A stretch of DNA of 64,000 bases from Venturia oleaginea. Lineage: Eukaryota > Ascomycota > Dothideomycetes > Venturiales > Venturiaceae. The stretch's first letter is position 1; the number at the start of each line of letters is the position of its first letter. The notes beneath the pieces are model-generated. The model was not told the origin of the DNA. It searched no databases and was given only the letters and a program-made list of their open reading frames with translations. The position numbers and the translations under genes are program-made. This document shows, in pieces, positions 32,262 to 44,228 of this stretch. The stretch lies in NCBI GenBank assembly GCA_013176395.1, contig JABMLP010000017.1, forward strand, positions 806,001 to 870,000, given 5' to 3'.

Positions 32262-34124
32262 TCAGTGGTCGCTCTCGCTGTCATGGTGACGATGCAACCA
32301 AGTGTTTGCGGCGGCCTCTCGGCGAGGTGCAGAGTGTGAATGTTCCTCAGCGAGATCATCTTGTCGTTCACTCATAATGATCAGGGAGTGGTTGGACTGG
32401 ATCTCAAGACCAGTTCGGTACTGTCCCGCGCTGTATTGAGATGGATCATGATTATAAAAGAGGAATTCCTGTACGAGAGGATTTGGTGGTGTTGCCGGTG
32501 CATCAAGCACGTTATGTATAGCACCAGTGTAGATAGGACGGTCTGATTTCTTAGGCGTGCGTGGTGGCTCCGTCTTGAGGGGAGGGGATAGACCACCGCC
32601 GCCCGGCGTGACATGCTGCGAGTCCGCAAAAGAAGCAGGTTTCTGAGTCGCGAATGACGTGGTAAATGGTGCCAAAGTGCCGCTCTTTTGAGCATCGAAG
32701 TCAGAGTCTGGAGTCTCCTCCAGGCCTTCGCTGTCTCCACGAAAGTTGGAATCATTGTTGGCAGAGCCTCCGCTGAGAACACGAGCCTTCTTCGCGCGTC
32801 GGTCATTACTGATTGCATTGTTCTTCGTACGTTCACGGATCTTGGTTGGGCCATAAACAATCTTGAAGGTTTTTGCGCCGTCGAGAGCCTCACAGCAAGC
32901 AGACTTGAAGACCTGTTGAAATAGTCAACCAATGTTCAGAGCACGGCGCATTACGGCGGTAATTTATATGGGAGACTTACTTTGAAAGTATCGCAAATTG
33001 CTTCTATGCGATCTTTGAAGAACAAATGCCGATCGTCGTGGATAAAAGCCTTTGCGCCCTTCAATTCGTAGGTTGGATCGGCAAACGGAAGCAAACAGCA
33101 GCCATGTCGGTGCAACGCTGTGGCCTCATCCTGGAGAGTATTAGCAGCTGGGAAAATCGAATCATGGGCAAACGAAAGAGCAAAGGAATCCAACAAGCCG
33201 CCATTATCTCGTGCACCTCCGTCCATCTACCCAGAAGACCATGTACCACTCTTGGGTCTTAATTCCAGCAACCTTCCACATGCCTATGGTGGTGCTATAA
33301 GTCTACCCGGGGTTTCTACTTACGATGATGAGCCAGGCAGTCGCTTCAAGCTGCTCTTGTGGGTACTTTCCATTGAGAAGGCGATTCGCCGCATTCACCT
33401 TATCGTAAAAGCCACTCAAAGTATCAACCATAGCATCATACACTTGGATGACATAAGGCAACATCTGTGCAGGAGTTTCCGGAGTTTTGCGATGGGGATC
33501 TTGCGGCGGGGTCCATTGCGCCAGCGTGACTCGAGTTCGGGCATCCCTTGGATTGCTAAAAAATTGGGAGTATGCGCCATAACGTGGCTGTGTAGTCTGT
33601 AGATCGCGGTCGCCCACTTTGTGTGCGTTCTCTCCTTCGGTGGAATCTCGCTTGGCGCGTTTGGGTTGAGATACGACACGAGTGCCATTAGCTTCTCGAC
33701 GCTTCTGGTGTCCACTATCACCTCCCTGTTTGGGACTCTGGACTGGAGTGCTCGCAAAGGATCGATCAGTGCCGCTATTTGGTGGATATATATGTCCGGA
33801 ACCGTTGCGATACAGTGACCTAGCCTGTGAGTTGGACGAATAAGCAGGCCCAGGTTGTCCTAGTTGCCCATAACCATGCTGATAGTTTGGCACCGCTCGA
33901 GAGAATGGGTTGAAGGCGGAAGTAGCGCTTGGCGCAGTGCCACGCTGGTAGGGATAAGTGTCTTGATACGTGGGCATGGCGCTAGCCATATTGTTGTTCG
34001 GTAAGCTCTTTGAGCCATAGACGCCTTGATACGTGGGTGTGTTAGCCTGCAGAGTGGTGTTATTATTGGATGGACTACCACTAGGTGTCGCGCTGAAATG
34101 GCGATTCGGGTAGTCGCCATCCAT
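32262..34124 (-). CDS. Unrecognised three-exon nuclear-type protein (565 aa)
   Basis: Exons 34124-33324, 33226-32981 and 32912-32262 join in phase 0 with GTAAGT donors. ATG 34124 (MDGDYPNRHFSATPSG) is the first in frame. Residues 1-200 are disordered and Gly/Pro/Ser/Tyr-rich with a basic stretch (GHQKRREANG, SQPKRAKRDS), likely a nuclear signal. Residues ~215-390 are folded and helical (MLPYVIQVYDAMVDTLSGF, GLLDSFALSFAHD, FFKDRIEAICDTFKVF). The rest is acidic, Pro-rich and disordered. No named domain was recognised. Splicing is supported by the continuous helical sequence across both junctions. Nuclear localisation is inferred from composition. Confidence 0.7.
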
Positions 34125-35494
34125 TTTCAATAGCTTCGGCGAACTTCGTGAAGATTATTAGATATGGTTTGTCGACAGGAGGTAAATAGTGAACAACGTA
34201 TGTTGTAGCGAAGAGAAGATAGTGGTTTGAGGAAACGTGAAGACGAGAATTAATACTCGATCGCAAGAGAGGTGTTGATGAAGGTTTCAACATCACTTGC
34301 TAGTCCTTTACCACTCGGTAGACCCAGGCAACACATCGGTGTATCATTCGAGATCATGAATATCAACGTGCCCACTGACCCCATTTCCCTCGACCCTGAT
34401 TCGATCATGGAAAAACCTCCGAAGACATGAAGATCAATCTCCTGATTACTGGGGGTATAAGCGGTTATTACCATCCAAAGGATGCCGCGTCAGTACGGTT
34501 ACGTGCAGATAAGTTGCGGATGCAGCCGGGGCTCTTTTGGCCTCAGGAACATGATCAAAGATAAAAGACCAGGTCAGGAATGATAGCATATTAGTTTGGA
34601 GCAACGGAAAAGATGGGCACTGCTCTTAGGCCTGTGAATTCAAATGCTCACAGCGGGAAGCAGAATTCGGCCTGTTCTCGTCAACTGATGACTGACATTC
34701 CGAATTCCAGATGAGTTGAAAAACAAGTCGTTGAGAGTTTAACAACATTGATCTTGAGCTAACAGAACGTTATTCTAATGGAAATGTCGTCCGACGTAAT
34801 ATGAGAGGAGCAACGAGCGGACTGATCTACGGTGTTTGTATGGATAAACATTATGAAGCAAAACGGGGTGTTTGTCCGGCCACAAACGAGTTGGTCAACA
34901 CGATCGTCTTCCATCGAGTTCCATGGAGCGGTGGTCAAGGGGTCAACTGGAAAGCGGGAGGTAAGCAGTTTTGCTTGTGGTTGACAAATGAATAACTCGC
35001 CTTTTTGAAATTCCAATTCCATGCTTTGAAGAGGGCAAAAATTATCAAGGGATTCGCTCATCAAGCTTTCGGGTGACGTTTTTCACGCGATGCATAGTGC
35101 CTGGTCGTCCATACAGTACCATTCGGCGGCAGTAGCATTTCAAATAGCAGTTTTGCAAGTTTTTATGGACGAAGATAAGGTCCTGTTAGTGTCAGAGTAA
35201 AGCATTGCCAGGAATTCACCACAATCAACATAGACCGTGAAGCAAGAACACCAATTCTATCCCGATCGCACGTTCTGGATATCACGAGAACATAAAATAG
35301 CTAGAACTGTGATTCTAGTGACTGAAGATTAGGTAACATTGATGGAAGATGATGAAATGAACTTTGGGAAATGGTGTTGATAAGAAGACGGAAGCTGCCA
35401 ACGCTTTGTCTTGACGCGCCAAGCTGGCGATCTTTGCTTTTTTGGTCACATCACGTGCTAACAGCCTTCAAAGACCTCCATCTGTTGAGCGAAC
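34125..35494. other. Intergenic, no gene supported
   Basis: It includes the promoter of the minus-strand gene at 34124. ORFs at 34250-34474 and 34759-35064 lack recognisable content. Confidence 0.35.
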
Positions 35495-35507
35495 GTAAGC
35501 ACAGAAC

Positions 35508-36757
35508 GGAAAAACAGCACACACAGCGAGAACTCAATTTTTGGAATTTACAGAAGTATCATCTAAAGATCATCAAAACACCTCTGCCAGTGGCCGCTCC
35601 GGCCTCTAGAGGCCATCGCGCGTCCCTCAGCGTCGATGAGATACCTCTAGAGTCGCCGTCGCGGCCACGGCAGAGCAAGCAGACGAATACATGAGCAAGC
35701 TACACGAACGGTGCGTCCACCAAAGACAACAGCAACCATCTAGTCACTATCTCCCGGCTAGTCCATCACCCCAGATGACACTGCAACGCTCCGAGTCGAC
35801 GAGTCACTGCTAGAACGGCAATACCTTCAACACAACTCAAACACCAGACGCCCGGTGTGCAACAATCGGCACCACACACCACTGCAACGACTAGACAACC
35901 TCTCCCAACGTCTTGGCAAACCGTCCTGCTACAAGCTGTTGCCCAGAGCCTTGAGCCTCTCCCCAAACTGTTGCCTCCCAGTTATGGCATTGGCAAGAGT
36001 AGGTGCGCGACACAGTAAGTAGTAAGGACGCATAGAAGGAGCCTATTGGCGGCAAATCCCCTCCCTGTAAGCTAGCAGACGTAGCCTTGAGCCTCTCCCC
36101 AGACTGTTGCGTCCCAGTTATGGCATTGGCAAGAGTAGGTGCGCGATATAGCAAGCAGGGAGAGCGACTAGCAGCAGGTAGGCTCCGACTATAAGACGGC
36201 AGGTCTATAGCACGATCGGCGCCATACAATACGGCAGCTACCAGACAGCCTCGTCTACGGGCATACCCGGAGTATCACACCCAAGCAGCGAAATCACGAC
36301 TACGATGGTTACTATTGTCTCCAGCATCACACAACCAAATACACTGCCGCATGGGAATCTGGTGCAAGGCAACTTTCACAAGCAGAAACATACTTAGGGA
36401 ACCCATTGGCCTTGAGGGATAAGGCGAAACAGATAGACAAAGCTGAGCACTAGAGGGAGACTGTAGGTAGAAGGATAGCGAAACACGAGGCATTGCCTCT
36501 TGAGTCTACATAGCACAGATATACTAGCAGAGTGACCAGTATCTACAAGAGCCAGCGGGCATTTGGAGATACTGGTTAAGGGAAAAGAGGGAGGACGGAG
36601 GGGACAGCTGGTCTTGTTTCAGTGAACGGGGCGAAGTGGGGCGCGGTGGATTATATAATCTATCACGTGTCGGCTGTCTGATGAAGTCCTCCTAACCGGA
36701 CATAGCTGCGTGATTAAGCGGCTGCAACCGAGTAGGATAAAATCAATCAATCAATCA
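35508..36757 (+). mobile_element. LINE-derived non-autonomous retroelement, copy B
   Basis: 1250 bp flanked by GTAAGCACAGAAC (35495-35507 and 36758-36770). The 5' edge (ACAGCGAGAACT...) resembles the 5' leader of the Tad-like LINE at 59589. The last ~320 bp match the LINE 3' UTR, ending in AATC repeats. The middle has no coding capacity and contains two related units, each starting GCCTTGAGCCTCTCCCC with CCCAGTTATGGCATTGGCAA (about 35950 and 36085). So it keeps both LINE ends around a non-coding body. Copy D is nearly the same with four units. Confidence 0.8.
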
Positions 36758-36772
36758 GTAAGCACAGAACAT

Positions 36773-38774
36773 CATGCATCAAAATTCGCCCCAGAAAAGT
36801 TCCAACTGACACACTTCACAAGAAGACGCACCCGTATAAACACATAACAGCCCGTTCAAACGGCATGGGGATGCATTGCGCCTAAGACAACGTGCAAATA
36901 TCTAGGCGTGACGCTAGACAGCAAACTCCAATGGAAGGAACACATCGAAGAAATCAAGCGGAAAACTACAAAAATAGTGAACGCACTGTGCTCTCTGGGC
37001 AGCTCAACATGGGGCGTCAGTCTGCTAGATATGCGAAAAATCTACCGCGGAGTAGTAGTCCCTCAGATGATGTACGCGTGCTCAATCTGGTCGAATTCAG
37101 GAATGAGGGGAAAACCATACACGAGAAAAACGCTCGATACACTTCAGTCAATCCAAGCACGTGCAGCACGAATTATCTGTGGAGCGTTCAAAGCGACATC
37201 CAGAGTCGCCCTCGACATTGAGACCTACCTGCTCCCAGTCGAACAACAGATCTGGAAACACAACACCGAAACCCTCAGCCGTATACTCACGTGCCAAGAC
37301 CTCCCTAAACTGCTAGATACTCAATTCGGAGAACCAAGGTCAAGACAACGAGCAAGCTACGATAGCCCATTATACAACATATATCGAGATGCCGAAGAGA
37401 AAGGAGCTGCAAATCTCGACAAGCGAGAGACAATCCCGCCGTTCGTAGCAGCACCATGGTGGCAAGGCCCAAAGACACATATCGCACCAAGCGATGAAGC
37501 GGCACACTCTGAGCACGACTCCGTCACTAGAGTCGAGGGTAATATTTGCATCTATACAGATGGGAGTAGCATAGACGGACATACAGGCGCTGCAGCAGTC
37601 TGGCCGCTGAAAAGACAGACGAGAAGCACGTATATGGGCCCTGAGACGACCTCCACGGTGTACGCAGCTGAACTTCAAGGAATAAATCTAGCGCTGCATA
37701 TGGTTCAAACAGACATCGAGGCAGGAAACGAACGGAGAGACATCAATATCTTCACCGACAACCAGGCAGCGATACGCTCGCTGACAAGGCCGGAAGGCCG
37801 ATCAGGAGCATACATTGTCAAGCGAATTGTACAACGGATCACACAACTTCACGAGTACGGAGCTATCGTGAACATCCGATGGATCCCTGCCCACGAGGGA
37901 ATTGACGGGAACGAGGCCGCTGACCAAGCCGCCAGGGAGGCCACTGGATGGAGAGAAGACGGAGAGGAAGGACCAAGAGCTGATATGCCACCGGAACTGT
38001 ACCCGCTAAGAACGACACTCAAGACGTGGTGCTGGAAGGTAGTGAATAAACAATGGTTGACTAGCTGGAAATCCGAGCCAAAGGGGAAAGCCACGAGGAG
38101 ATACACACCTAAGCCTACTAAAAGGGTGCTCCAACTCCATCAAGACCGGAGCAAGCGAGAAAGTGCGATCCTCGTACAGATGAGAACTGAAAAGATAGGG
38201 CTCAAGGCCTTCCTCTTCAGCCGACGTGTCCAAGGTATCCCAGACTCTAGGTGTGACTGCCGTGAAGGGATGCAGACCGTAGCCCATATCCTCCTGGAAT
38301 GCCGCAAGTTCCGGGACATCCGGAGAGACGAGTTGGGCCGCTTCCCAGGACGAAAGAACCTCCGGAATATCTTGACCACGCATAAGTTAGCCACAAAAGC
38401 TATCAGATTCATGGAACAGACGCAGGTCCTTGGGCATAGTGGGATCGAAAACGCGCAGACGACGCTGAGCATTGAGGGGAGACTGTAGGTAGACGGAAAG
38501 CGAAATATGAGGCATTGCCTCCCGGAATCTAGATAGCACAGATGTACTGGTAGAACAACCGACATTTACAAGAGCCATTGGGCATTTGGAAATAGTGGTT
38601 GAGGGAAAAGAGGGGGGATCAAGGGGATAGCTGGTCTTGTTTTGGTAAGCAGGGCGAAGTGGGACGTGGTAGATCATATCACGTGTCGGCTGTCTGATGA
38701 AGTCCCCCTAACCGGGCATAGCTGCGTGACTAAGCGGCTGCAACCGAGTAGGATAAAATCAATCAATCAATCAA
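36773..38774 (+). mobile_element. 5'-truncated Tad-clade LINE (copy C)
   Basis: It is flanked by TAAGCACAGAACAT (36759-36772 and 38775-38788). It starts inside ORF2 just after the reverse-transcriptase core (HASKFAPEKFQLTHF, one stop near 36848) and ends in the LINE 3' UTR with AATC repeats. It landed in the downstream TSD of copy B, so the same target was used twice. Confidence 0.9.
36908..38488 (+). CDS. LINE ORF2 C-terminal part: RT thumb, RNase H, zinc knuckle
   Basis: A 526-residue open frame without an ATG at a sensible place; it is the intact remainder of a longer ORF2. Residues 1-120 are the post-RT region (KYLGVTLDSKLQWKEHI at the edge, PQMMYACSIWS, RAARIICGAFK). RNase H at ~205-340 has all expected acidic residues (CIYTDGSS, VYAAELQGIN, FTDNQAAIRS, and HEGIDGNEAADQA with the late His and Asp). 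A C-terminal C-X-C-X7-H-X4-C knuckle follows (CDCREGMQTVAHILLEC). The LINE enzyme copies its RNA into target DNA; this truncated piece cannot. Confidence 0.85.
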   Translation: MTLDSKLQWKEHIEEIKRKTTKIVNALCSLGSSTWGVSLLDMRKIYRGVVVPQMMYACSIWSNSGMRGKPYTRKTLDTLQSIQARAARIICGAFKATSRVALDIETYLLPVEQQIWKHNTETLSRILTCQDLPKLLDTQFGEPRSRQRASYDSPLYNIYRDAEEKGAANLDKRETIPPFVAAPWWQGPKTHIAPSDEAAHSEHDSVTRVEGNICIYTDGSSIDGHTGAAAVWPLKRQTRSTYMGPETTSTVYAAELQGINLALHMVQTDIEAGNERRDINIFTDNQAAIRSLTRPEGRSGAYIVKRIVQRITQLHEYGAIVNIRWIPAHEGIDGNEAADQAAREATGWREDGEEGPRADMPPELYPLRTTLKTWCWKVVNKQWLTSWKSEPKGKATRRYTPKPTKRVLQLHQDRSKRESAILVQMRTEKIGLKAFLFSRRVQGIPDSRCDCREGMQTVAHILLECRKFRDIRRDELGRFPGRKNLRNILTTHKLATKAIRFMEQTQVLGHSGIENAQTTLSIEGRL

Positions 38775-38788
38775 TAAGCACAGAACAT

Positions 38789-39572
38789 ATTGATATCGGA
38801 AAATAAGTCAGGTGAAAATACAATATATTTCTTACACTTATTTATGTAATTGAAAAATAACCATGTATGCGGACTGCTATTGTCGTATACAAAACAATCC
38901 TGTCAGCCTTGTCCAACGACATGGGTCTTTTTTCGCTCTGTAATGGGATCAACTTTACATGAAAAGGCGTAGAGCTCCAGCATATATTCGATTCCTCCGA
39001 AGACACCTAGAGGATGACTTAGCCCATCGAATTTTTAAAAAAAAATTGTAGAGGCTTTCACATTCTATCACTCCATAAATTCTTTCCCGATGTTACGGGG
39101 AACTCGTTTCTCAACACGGTTGATTGTGTCAAGACCTTCTTGACACCGGTGTTCTCTTGTTCTGGTCCGCAGGTTTGGGGTAAGGGCAATATCAGTCTGG
39201 AAGTACTTACCTTAAGTACCTTCCCTTGCTCGGGTTCTTTGGAGGCTCACTAGATCCTAGCCGTCCGATGTATCTCCCAATTCAATTGTAGTCTAACCGA
39301 TTTGATCCTCAGATCAATCCTGAACGCTTGTCGGTTAGTATGAAGGTTGGGGGTGGGCTTGCTTCGTGTGCATATGACTTGTGCTTGATTGTATCTAAGT
39401 AAAAGATCGTTACTGTAGTAGGTTGAAGAAGCTCCTATGTGAGAAACATAACATGAGATAACCACACCGAGAGAAAGGAAAGTCTGTCCATCGTCCTCCA
39501 TATATACCCTTCTGGTTCTGGGTGCCAAGGTGCATTCCCACACCTCTTGGCTCTTCCCACACTTCCCACACT
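38789..39572. other. Intergenic, AT-rich
   Basis: No gene is supported. The minus ORF at 39250-39543 lacks recognisable content. Confidence 0.35.
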
Positions 39573-39706
39573 GATTGATTGATTGATTGATTTTATCCTA
39601 CTCGGTTGCAGCCGCTTTAATCACGCAGCTATGTCCGGTTAGGAGGACTTCATCAGACAGCCGACACGTGATAGATTATATAATCCACCGCGCCCCACTT
39701 CGCCCT
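39573..39706 (-). mobile_element. Short LINE 3' tail insertion (copy E)
   Basis: 134 bp of LINE 3' UTR in reverse orientation, beginning with GATT repeats (the complement of the AATC tail). It is flanked by ACACTTCCCACAC (39559-39571 and 39707-39719). It is a strongly 5'-truncated retrotransposition product. Confidence 0.85.
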
Positions 39707-39815
39707 ACACTTCCCACACTGTGGGCAATGCCAAGTGCTGTGGGAACTGTGGGAATATCACGTGACTCCTGCACGTACTATTCTCTCTTAGGACTGACCT
39801 GGTTGCACCAGTCCC

Positions 39816-41414
39816 GAAAAAACAGCACACACAGCGAGAACTCAATTTTTGGAATTTACAGAAGTATCATCTAAAGATCATCAAAACACCTCTGCCAGTG
39901 GCCGCTCCGGCCTCTAGAGGCCATCGCGCGTCCCTCAGCGTCGATGAGATATCTCTAGAGTCGCCGTCGCGGCCACGGCAGAGCAAGCAGACGAATACAT
40001 GAGCAAGCTACACGAACGATGCGTCCACCAAAGACAACAGCAACCATCTAGTCACTATCTCCCGGCTAGTCCATCACCCCAGATGACACTGCAACGCTCC
40101 GAGTCGACGAGTCACTGCTAGAACGGCAATACCTTCAACACAACTCAAACACCAGACGCCCGGTGCGCAACAATCGGCACCACACACCACTGCAACGACT
40201 AGACAACCTCTCCCAACGTCTTGGCAAACCGTCCTGCTACAAGCTGTTGCCCAGAGCCTTGAGCCTCTCCCCAAACTGTTGCCTCCCAGTTATGGCATTG
40301 GCAAGAGTAGGTGCGCGACACAGTAAGTAGTAAGGACGCATAGAAGGAGCCTATTGGCGGCAAATCCCCTCCCTGTAAGCTAGCAGACGTAGCCTTGAGC
40401 CTCTCCCCAGACTGTTGCGTCCCAGTTATGGCATTGGCAAGAGTAGGTGCGCGATATAGCAAGCAGGGAGAGCGACTAGCAGCAGATAGGCTCCGACTAT
40501 AAGACGACAGGTCTACAACACAATCGGTGCGACACGATACGGCAGCTGCTAGAGAACCTCATCTACTATCGTCTCCGCAAACCGTCCTGCTGCAAGCTGA
40601 TGTCCAGAGCCTTGAGCCTCTCCCCAAACTGTTGCGTCCCAGTTATGGCATTGGCAAGAGTAGGTGCGCAACACAGTAAGCAGTAAGGACGTATAGAAGG
40701 AGCTTATTGGCGGCAAATCCCCTCCCTACAAGCCAGCAGACGTAGCCTTGAGCCTCTCCCCAGACTGTTGCGTCCCAGTTATGGCATTGGCAAGAGTAGG
40801 AGCGCGATATAGCAAGTAGGGAGAGCGACTAGCAGCAGATAGGCTCCGACTATAAGACGGCAGGTCTATAGCACGATCGGCGCCATACAATACGGCAGCT
40901 ACCAGACAGCCTCGTCCACGGGCATACCCGGAGTATCACACCCAAGCAGCGAAATCACGACTACGATGGTTACTATTGTCTCCAGCATCACACAACCAAA
41001 TACACCGCCGCATAGGAATCTGGTGCAAGGCAACTTTCACAAGCAGAAACATACTTAGGGAACCCATTGGCCTTGAGGGATAAGGCGAAACAGATAGACA
41101 AGCTGAGCATTAGAGGGAGACTGTAGGTAGAAGGATAGCGAAACACGAGGCATTGCCTCTTGAGTCTACATAGCACAGATATACTAGCAGAATAACCAGT
41201 ATCTACAAGAGCCAGCGGGCATTTGGAGATACTGGTTAAGGGAAAAGAGGGAGGACGGAGGGGACAGCTGGTCTTGTTTCAGTGAACGGGGCGAAGTGGG
41301 GCGCGGTGGATTATATAATCTATCACGTGTCGGCTGTCTGATGAAGTCCTCCTAACCGGACATAGCTGCGTGATTAAGCGGCTGCAACCGAGTAGGATAA
41401 AATCAATCAATCAA
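39816..41414 (+). mobile_element. LINE-derived non-autonomous retroelement, copy D
   Basis: 1599 bp flanked by TTGCACCAGTCCC (39803-39815 and 41415-41427). It is nearly identical to copy B at both ends and in the body but holds four, not two, of the CCCAGTTATGGCATTGGCAA units (about 40284, 40423, 40636 and 40776), which accounts for the length difference. It has no coding capacity. Two full-length copies with separate TSDs show that this structure moves as a unit. Confidence 0.85.
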
Positions 41415-41427
41415 TTGCACCAGTCCC

Positions 41428-42008
41428 CTCTTGTGTGCCCAAAGGATTCCCCTCCACATCAGTCCTAACAACAACTTCTTGTTATCCAACCATCCTCTGC
41501 AAGTCCCGCTGTCCCTGCTCTTCGGTCTTGAGGTGATCTGTAACACCCGATAGCCATTTCTCAAACAGAGTAATAGCCTGGCGAGGAAACTGTATCAGTT
41601 ATAGAGAATCTTATTACAGGCTGTTTCTATTGTAACAGATCCTCCTTTGCTAGAACGTCTTTAGAAGCTCTTGTCCTTTTTCTTCTCGTGTCATGAGGTT
41701 CTATCAGAACAGGTTACTTAGTCGTTATTGCATTTTCTGCTCAAGTCACCCCGAAATTGTAACGTTCTTTTCTATCACAAAATCTAAACAGCTCCATTAA
41801 TCATGGTTAATATTTTCACCTACCTCGGACACGTAGCGAGTACTTTCAGGCATGGAATCCACCTTTTTGGATTCTTTCTACCTACTTTCCATACGATACA
41901 TCATCAATTCCATTCGAACCAGAAAATAAGACGAACTACTTCAAAAACACGATTATAGCCAGGAACAAAACCGAATAACACATACAAGATCCCTCGACGA
42001 ACATCAAC
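41428..42008 (-). other. Coding-like exon remnant beside copy D
   Basis: On the minus strand about 41595-41480 reads FPRQAITLFEKWLSGVTDHL and then TEEQGQRDLQRMVG before a stop, preceded by an intron-like CTGATACAG. It looks like the last exon of a small helical protein. The upstream exon was not resolved. Confidence 0.25.
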
Positions 42009-42200
42009 ATGCCGTACACTCCACCAAGGCAGTATAGTGCGCGCGTCCCAAACTCTCCCCAGCTAAGGTCAGGAGAAAGCGGCCTCAGCATCCCTTGTGA
42101 GGAAATTGTTACAGAAGATCAAAGGGATTGAAGAGAGGATAGAAAAGATCCTGGAGAGTATGTCTCTACATGTGAACCCGTTGATTAGACACAATTAAGG
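42009..42200 (+). pseudogene. Small ORF starting MPYTPPRQ, frame-broken
   Basis: ATG 42009 gives a 40-residue ORF (MPYTPPRQYSARVPNSPQL). The start resembles a conserved fungal small-protein N-terminus (MPYTPP...). In another frame just downstream is a helix (SLVRKLLQKIKGIEERIEKI) ending at a TAA near 42198. Together they suggest a frameshifted or spliced gene. Confidence 0.3.
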
Positions 42201-42601
42201 AGAACAAACACCATCAATCGAGATCTACTAGGCATAAAAAGACCGGGAAGACCGGTATATAATACAGCCACAAATGGGCCCAGCGCAGCACGTATATTAA
42301 GAATGGGTAATCGATATACCAGATAACGAATCCCAAGACCAATACGCATGGACCACGCTATCGAGATACGAGGATGGGAATCGTAAAAAGGCGAACGAGC
42401 GGTGGATACCTATTGTGCTTGTAATGCTGATGTGCAAACACGTGGGAATCGTGCGCCGAGGCTAAACTGCTATTCCTAAGTATTTTAAGGAATAAGCTAG
42501 GTACTTCTAGGTCTGACCTTAGAATAATCTCAAAGTTTTAATGTTCTTCACGGTGGTTCCTAAGTCTGCGCGTGTATAGATAGAATCTTCCTGCAAGGGA
42601 C

Positions 42602-42853
42602 ATGGTAATTGGGCTGAAAGTCGTAGCTCCCTCGAGGTTTGCGATTGCACATCATTCTTGCGTTGACAATAACCAAGAATTATATTCATCTCTACCGCAA
42701 CAAGCACCAACAGGAGAACCATTCAATACCACTGATCTCCAGAAAGAGAACAAGAAGCTAAAATTGCACTTCATCGAGATGGAAATTAGACATGAGATTC
42801 TGCTGAAAGAGGGTTCGGAACTCTTGATCAAACATGGAAAGCTGAAGAAGTAG
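42602..42853 (+). CDS. Small coiled-coil ORF 1 (83 aa)
   Basis: ATG 42602 to TAG 42851-42853. The second half is a charged helix (DLQKENKKLKLHFIEMEIRH, LLKEGSELLIKHGKLKK), and helical sequence continues past the stop (NQRLKAENTYLRS). It is the first of several coiled-coil ORFs in 42-44.5 kb. No family was recognised; a nonsense change of a longer protein is possible. Confidence 0.35.
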   Translation: MVIGLKVVAPSRFAIAHHSCVDNNQELYSSLPQQAPTGEPFNTTDLQKENKKLKLHFIEMEIRHEILLKEGSELLIKHGKLKK

Positions 42854-43482
42854 AATCAGAGGTTGAAGGCCGAGAATACTTACTTGAGGTCGATACGTTA
42901 CTGGGAGGGAAGTTTAAGGCATATTCTATTTGGCACGTTAGAATCTGAAGGGAAATCAGAGGGTGAAGGCTAGGGACACTCGTTTGGAAATAATGGGTAG
43001 CAGACGGCGGAGTTCAAGGGATCTGTGACTGGATATGAAAATTTTGGGAATATGGAGTTTTTCTATTATTGACGGACGAGCAAGACGATGAGGAAGCAGG
43101 AATGAGACAGAGGAGATATTTCGGAAAGTAGCTGGCGATCATAAAGGAGCTCTTGCAAGAACGCTCCAGCTTAGTTATACAATTCCAATATTCTCTAATG
43201 AATTAAAAGGTTGAAGTCTGCAGCCATAGCAATAAATTTCTAGCCAGAGATCTTTCCGTGGTGATATCGAGGATAGCGTGAAGTAACAAACTCAGCTCGT
43301 GATTCTTTACACTTCAATTGTTAAAGGCTAGATATACAGTCATCTGCTACCATTTAAGTGCATGTGATACGATCTAGAACAGTGATCAAAAAAGCCCCAC
43401 AGAATAAAAACACGCCTCTTTCCCCAGACACTCACAGAACAAAATCCGCACCCTACACTCACCGAGACCCCACAACACAACA

Positions 43483-43731
43483 ATGTCCATCACAACTCCC
43501 ACCCCACAAAAGCAACACCAAGAGCCAATCAAGCAACCTGAGATCCCAACAGAACCGATCACGCAATGTCCCCCCACACCCAACGAAGAGGACTGGAAAA
43601 CCAAATACGAGAGCCTCAAATCCGAGTACGATGATCTCAGAACCGAGTATGAATTACTACAGGATAAGTGTAATAAAATGGTTAGTCCGACGCCGGCAAC
43701 ATCGAGTGACCAGGAGAACTTATACATGTAG
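43483..43731 (+). CDS. Small coiled-coil ORF 2 (82 aa)
   Basis: ATG 43483 has a good context (CACAACAATGTCC) and a C/A-rich leader. The N-terminus is Pro/Gln/Thr-rich (MSITTPTPQKQHQEPIKQ). Then comes a heptad helix (WKTKYESLKSEYDDLRTEYE, LLQDKCNKM) and a short tail. It reads like a real small protein and is a single exon. No homologue was recognised. Confidence 0.45.
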   Translation: MSITTPTPQKQHQEPIKQPEIPTEPITQCPPTPNEEDWKTKYESLKSEYDDLRTEYELLQDKCNKMVSPTPATSSDQENLYM

Positions 43732-44228
43732 TTTAACCACGAGGATGGCACGATGGAGGGGGAAGAAAGGTATAACGTGTGGCATGATGGCGATGAGAGT
43801 GATATTTGAGGAGAGGGTCGTGGGAAGACTTTACGAATCCACGTGTAATGGTGGTGGTGATGCTTTTGGACAGTGGTGTGTTGGCGTTATGGTCGTGTGC
43901 TGTACAATTGAATGTAGAGTCAGTGGAAGTGTATGGATCGCTGTCAAGATTGTATTATTGTGCATCTCCGCTAAGTACAATGGTTCAAGCCGTAGGAGTA
44001 AACAAACATTACTGCCAAGCCTCGAATCTCATCCGAGGCAGGTACGATTCTGAGGCCTTCATACATGTGCTTACCTTAGTTGCTATAACTCACGCGAGTA
44101 AAAGCTATCAGTCAACTCCTCTGTAAGATACGATTAAATACCTTGCTTGCCCGAGCTACCTCCCTACATCCACAATATAAATATCACTCGTGTCCATTTT
44201 TACAAATCTATTCCAACAACCACCAACA

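Noticed and set aside
36000..36160. Repeated CCCAGTTATGGCATTGGCAA units as a CRISPR array
   Set aside because: The units are long, unequal and inside a retroelement with TSDs; this is also a eukaryotic genome.
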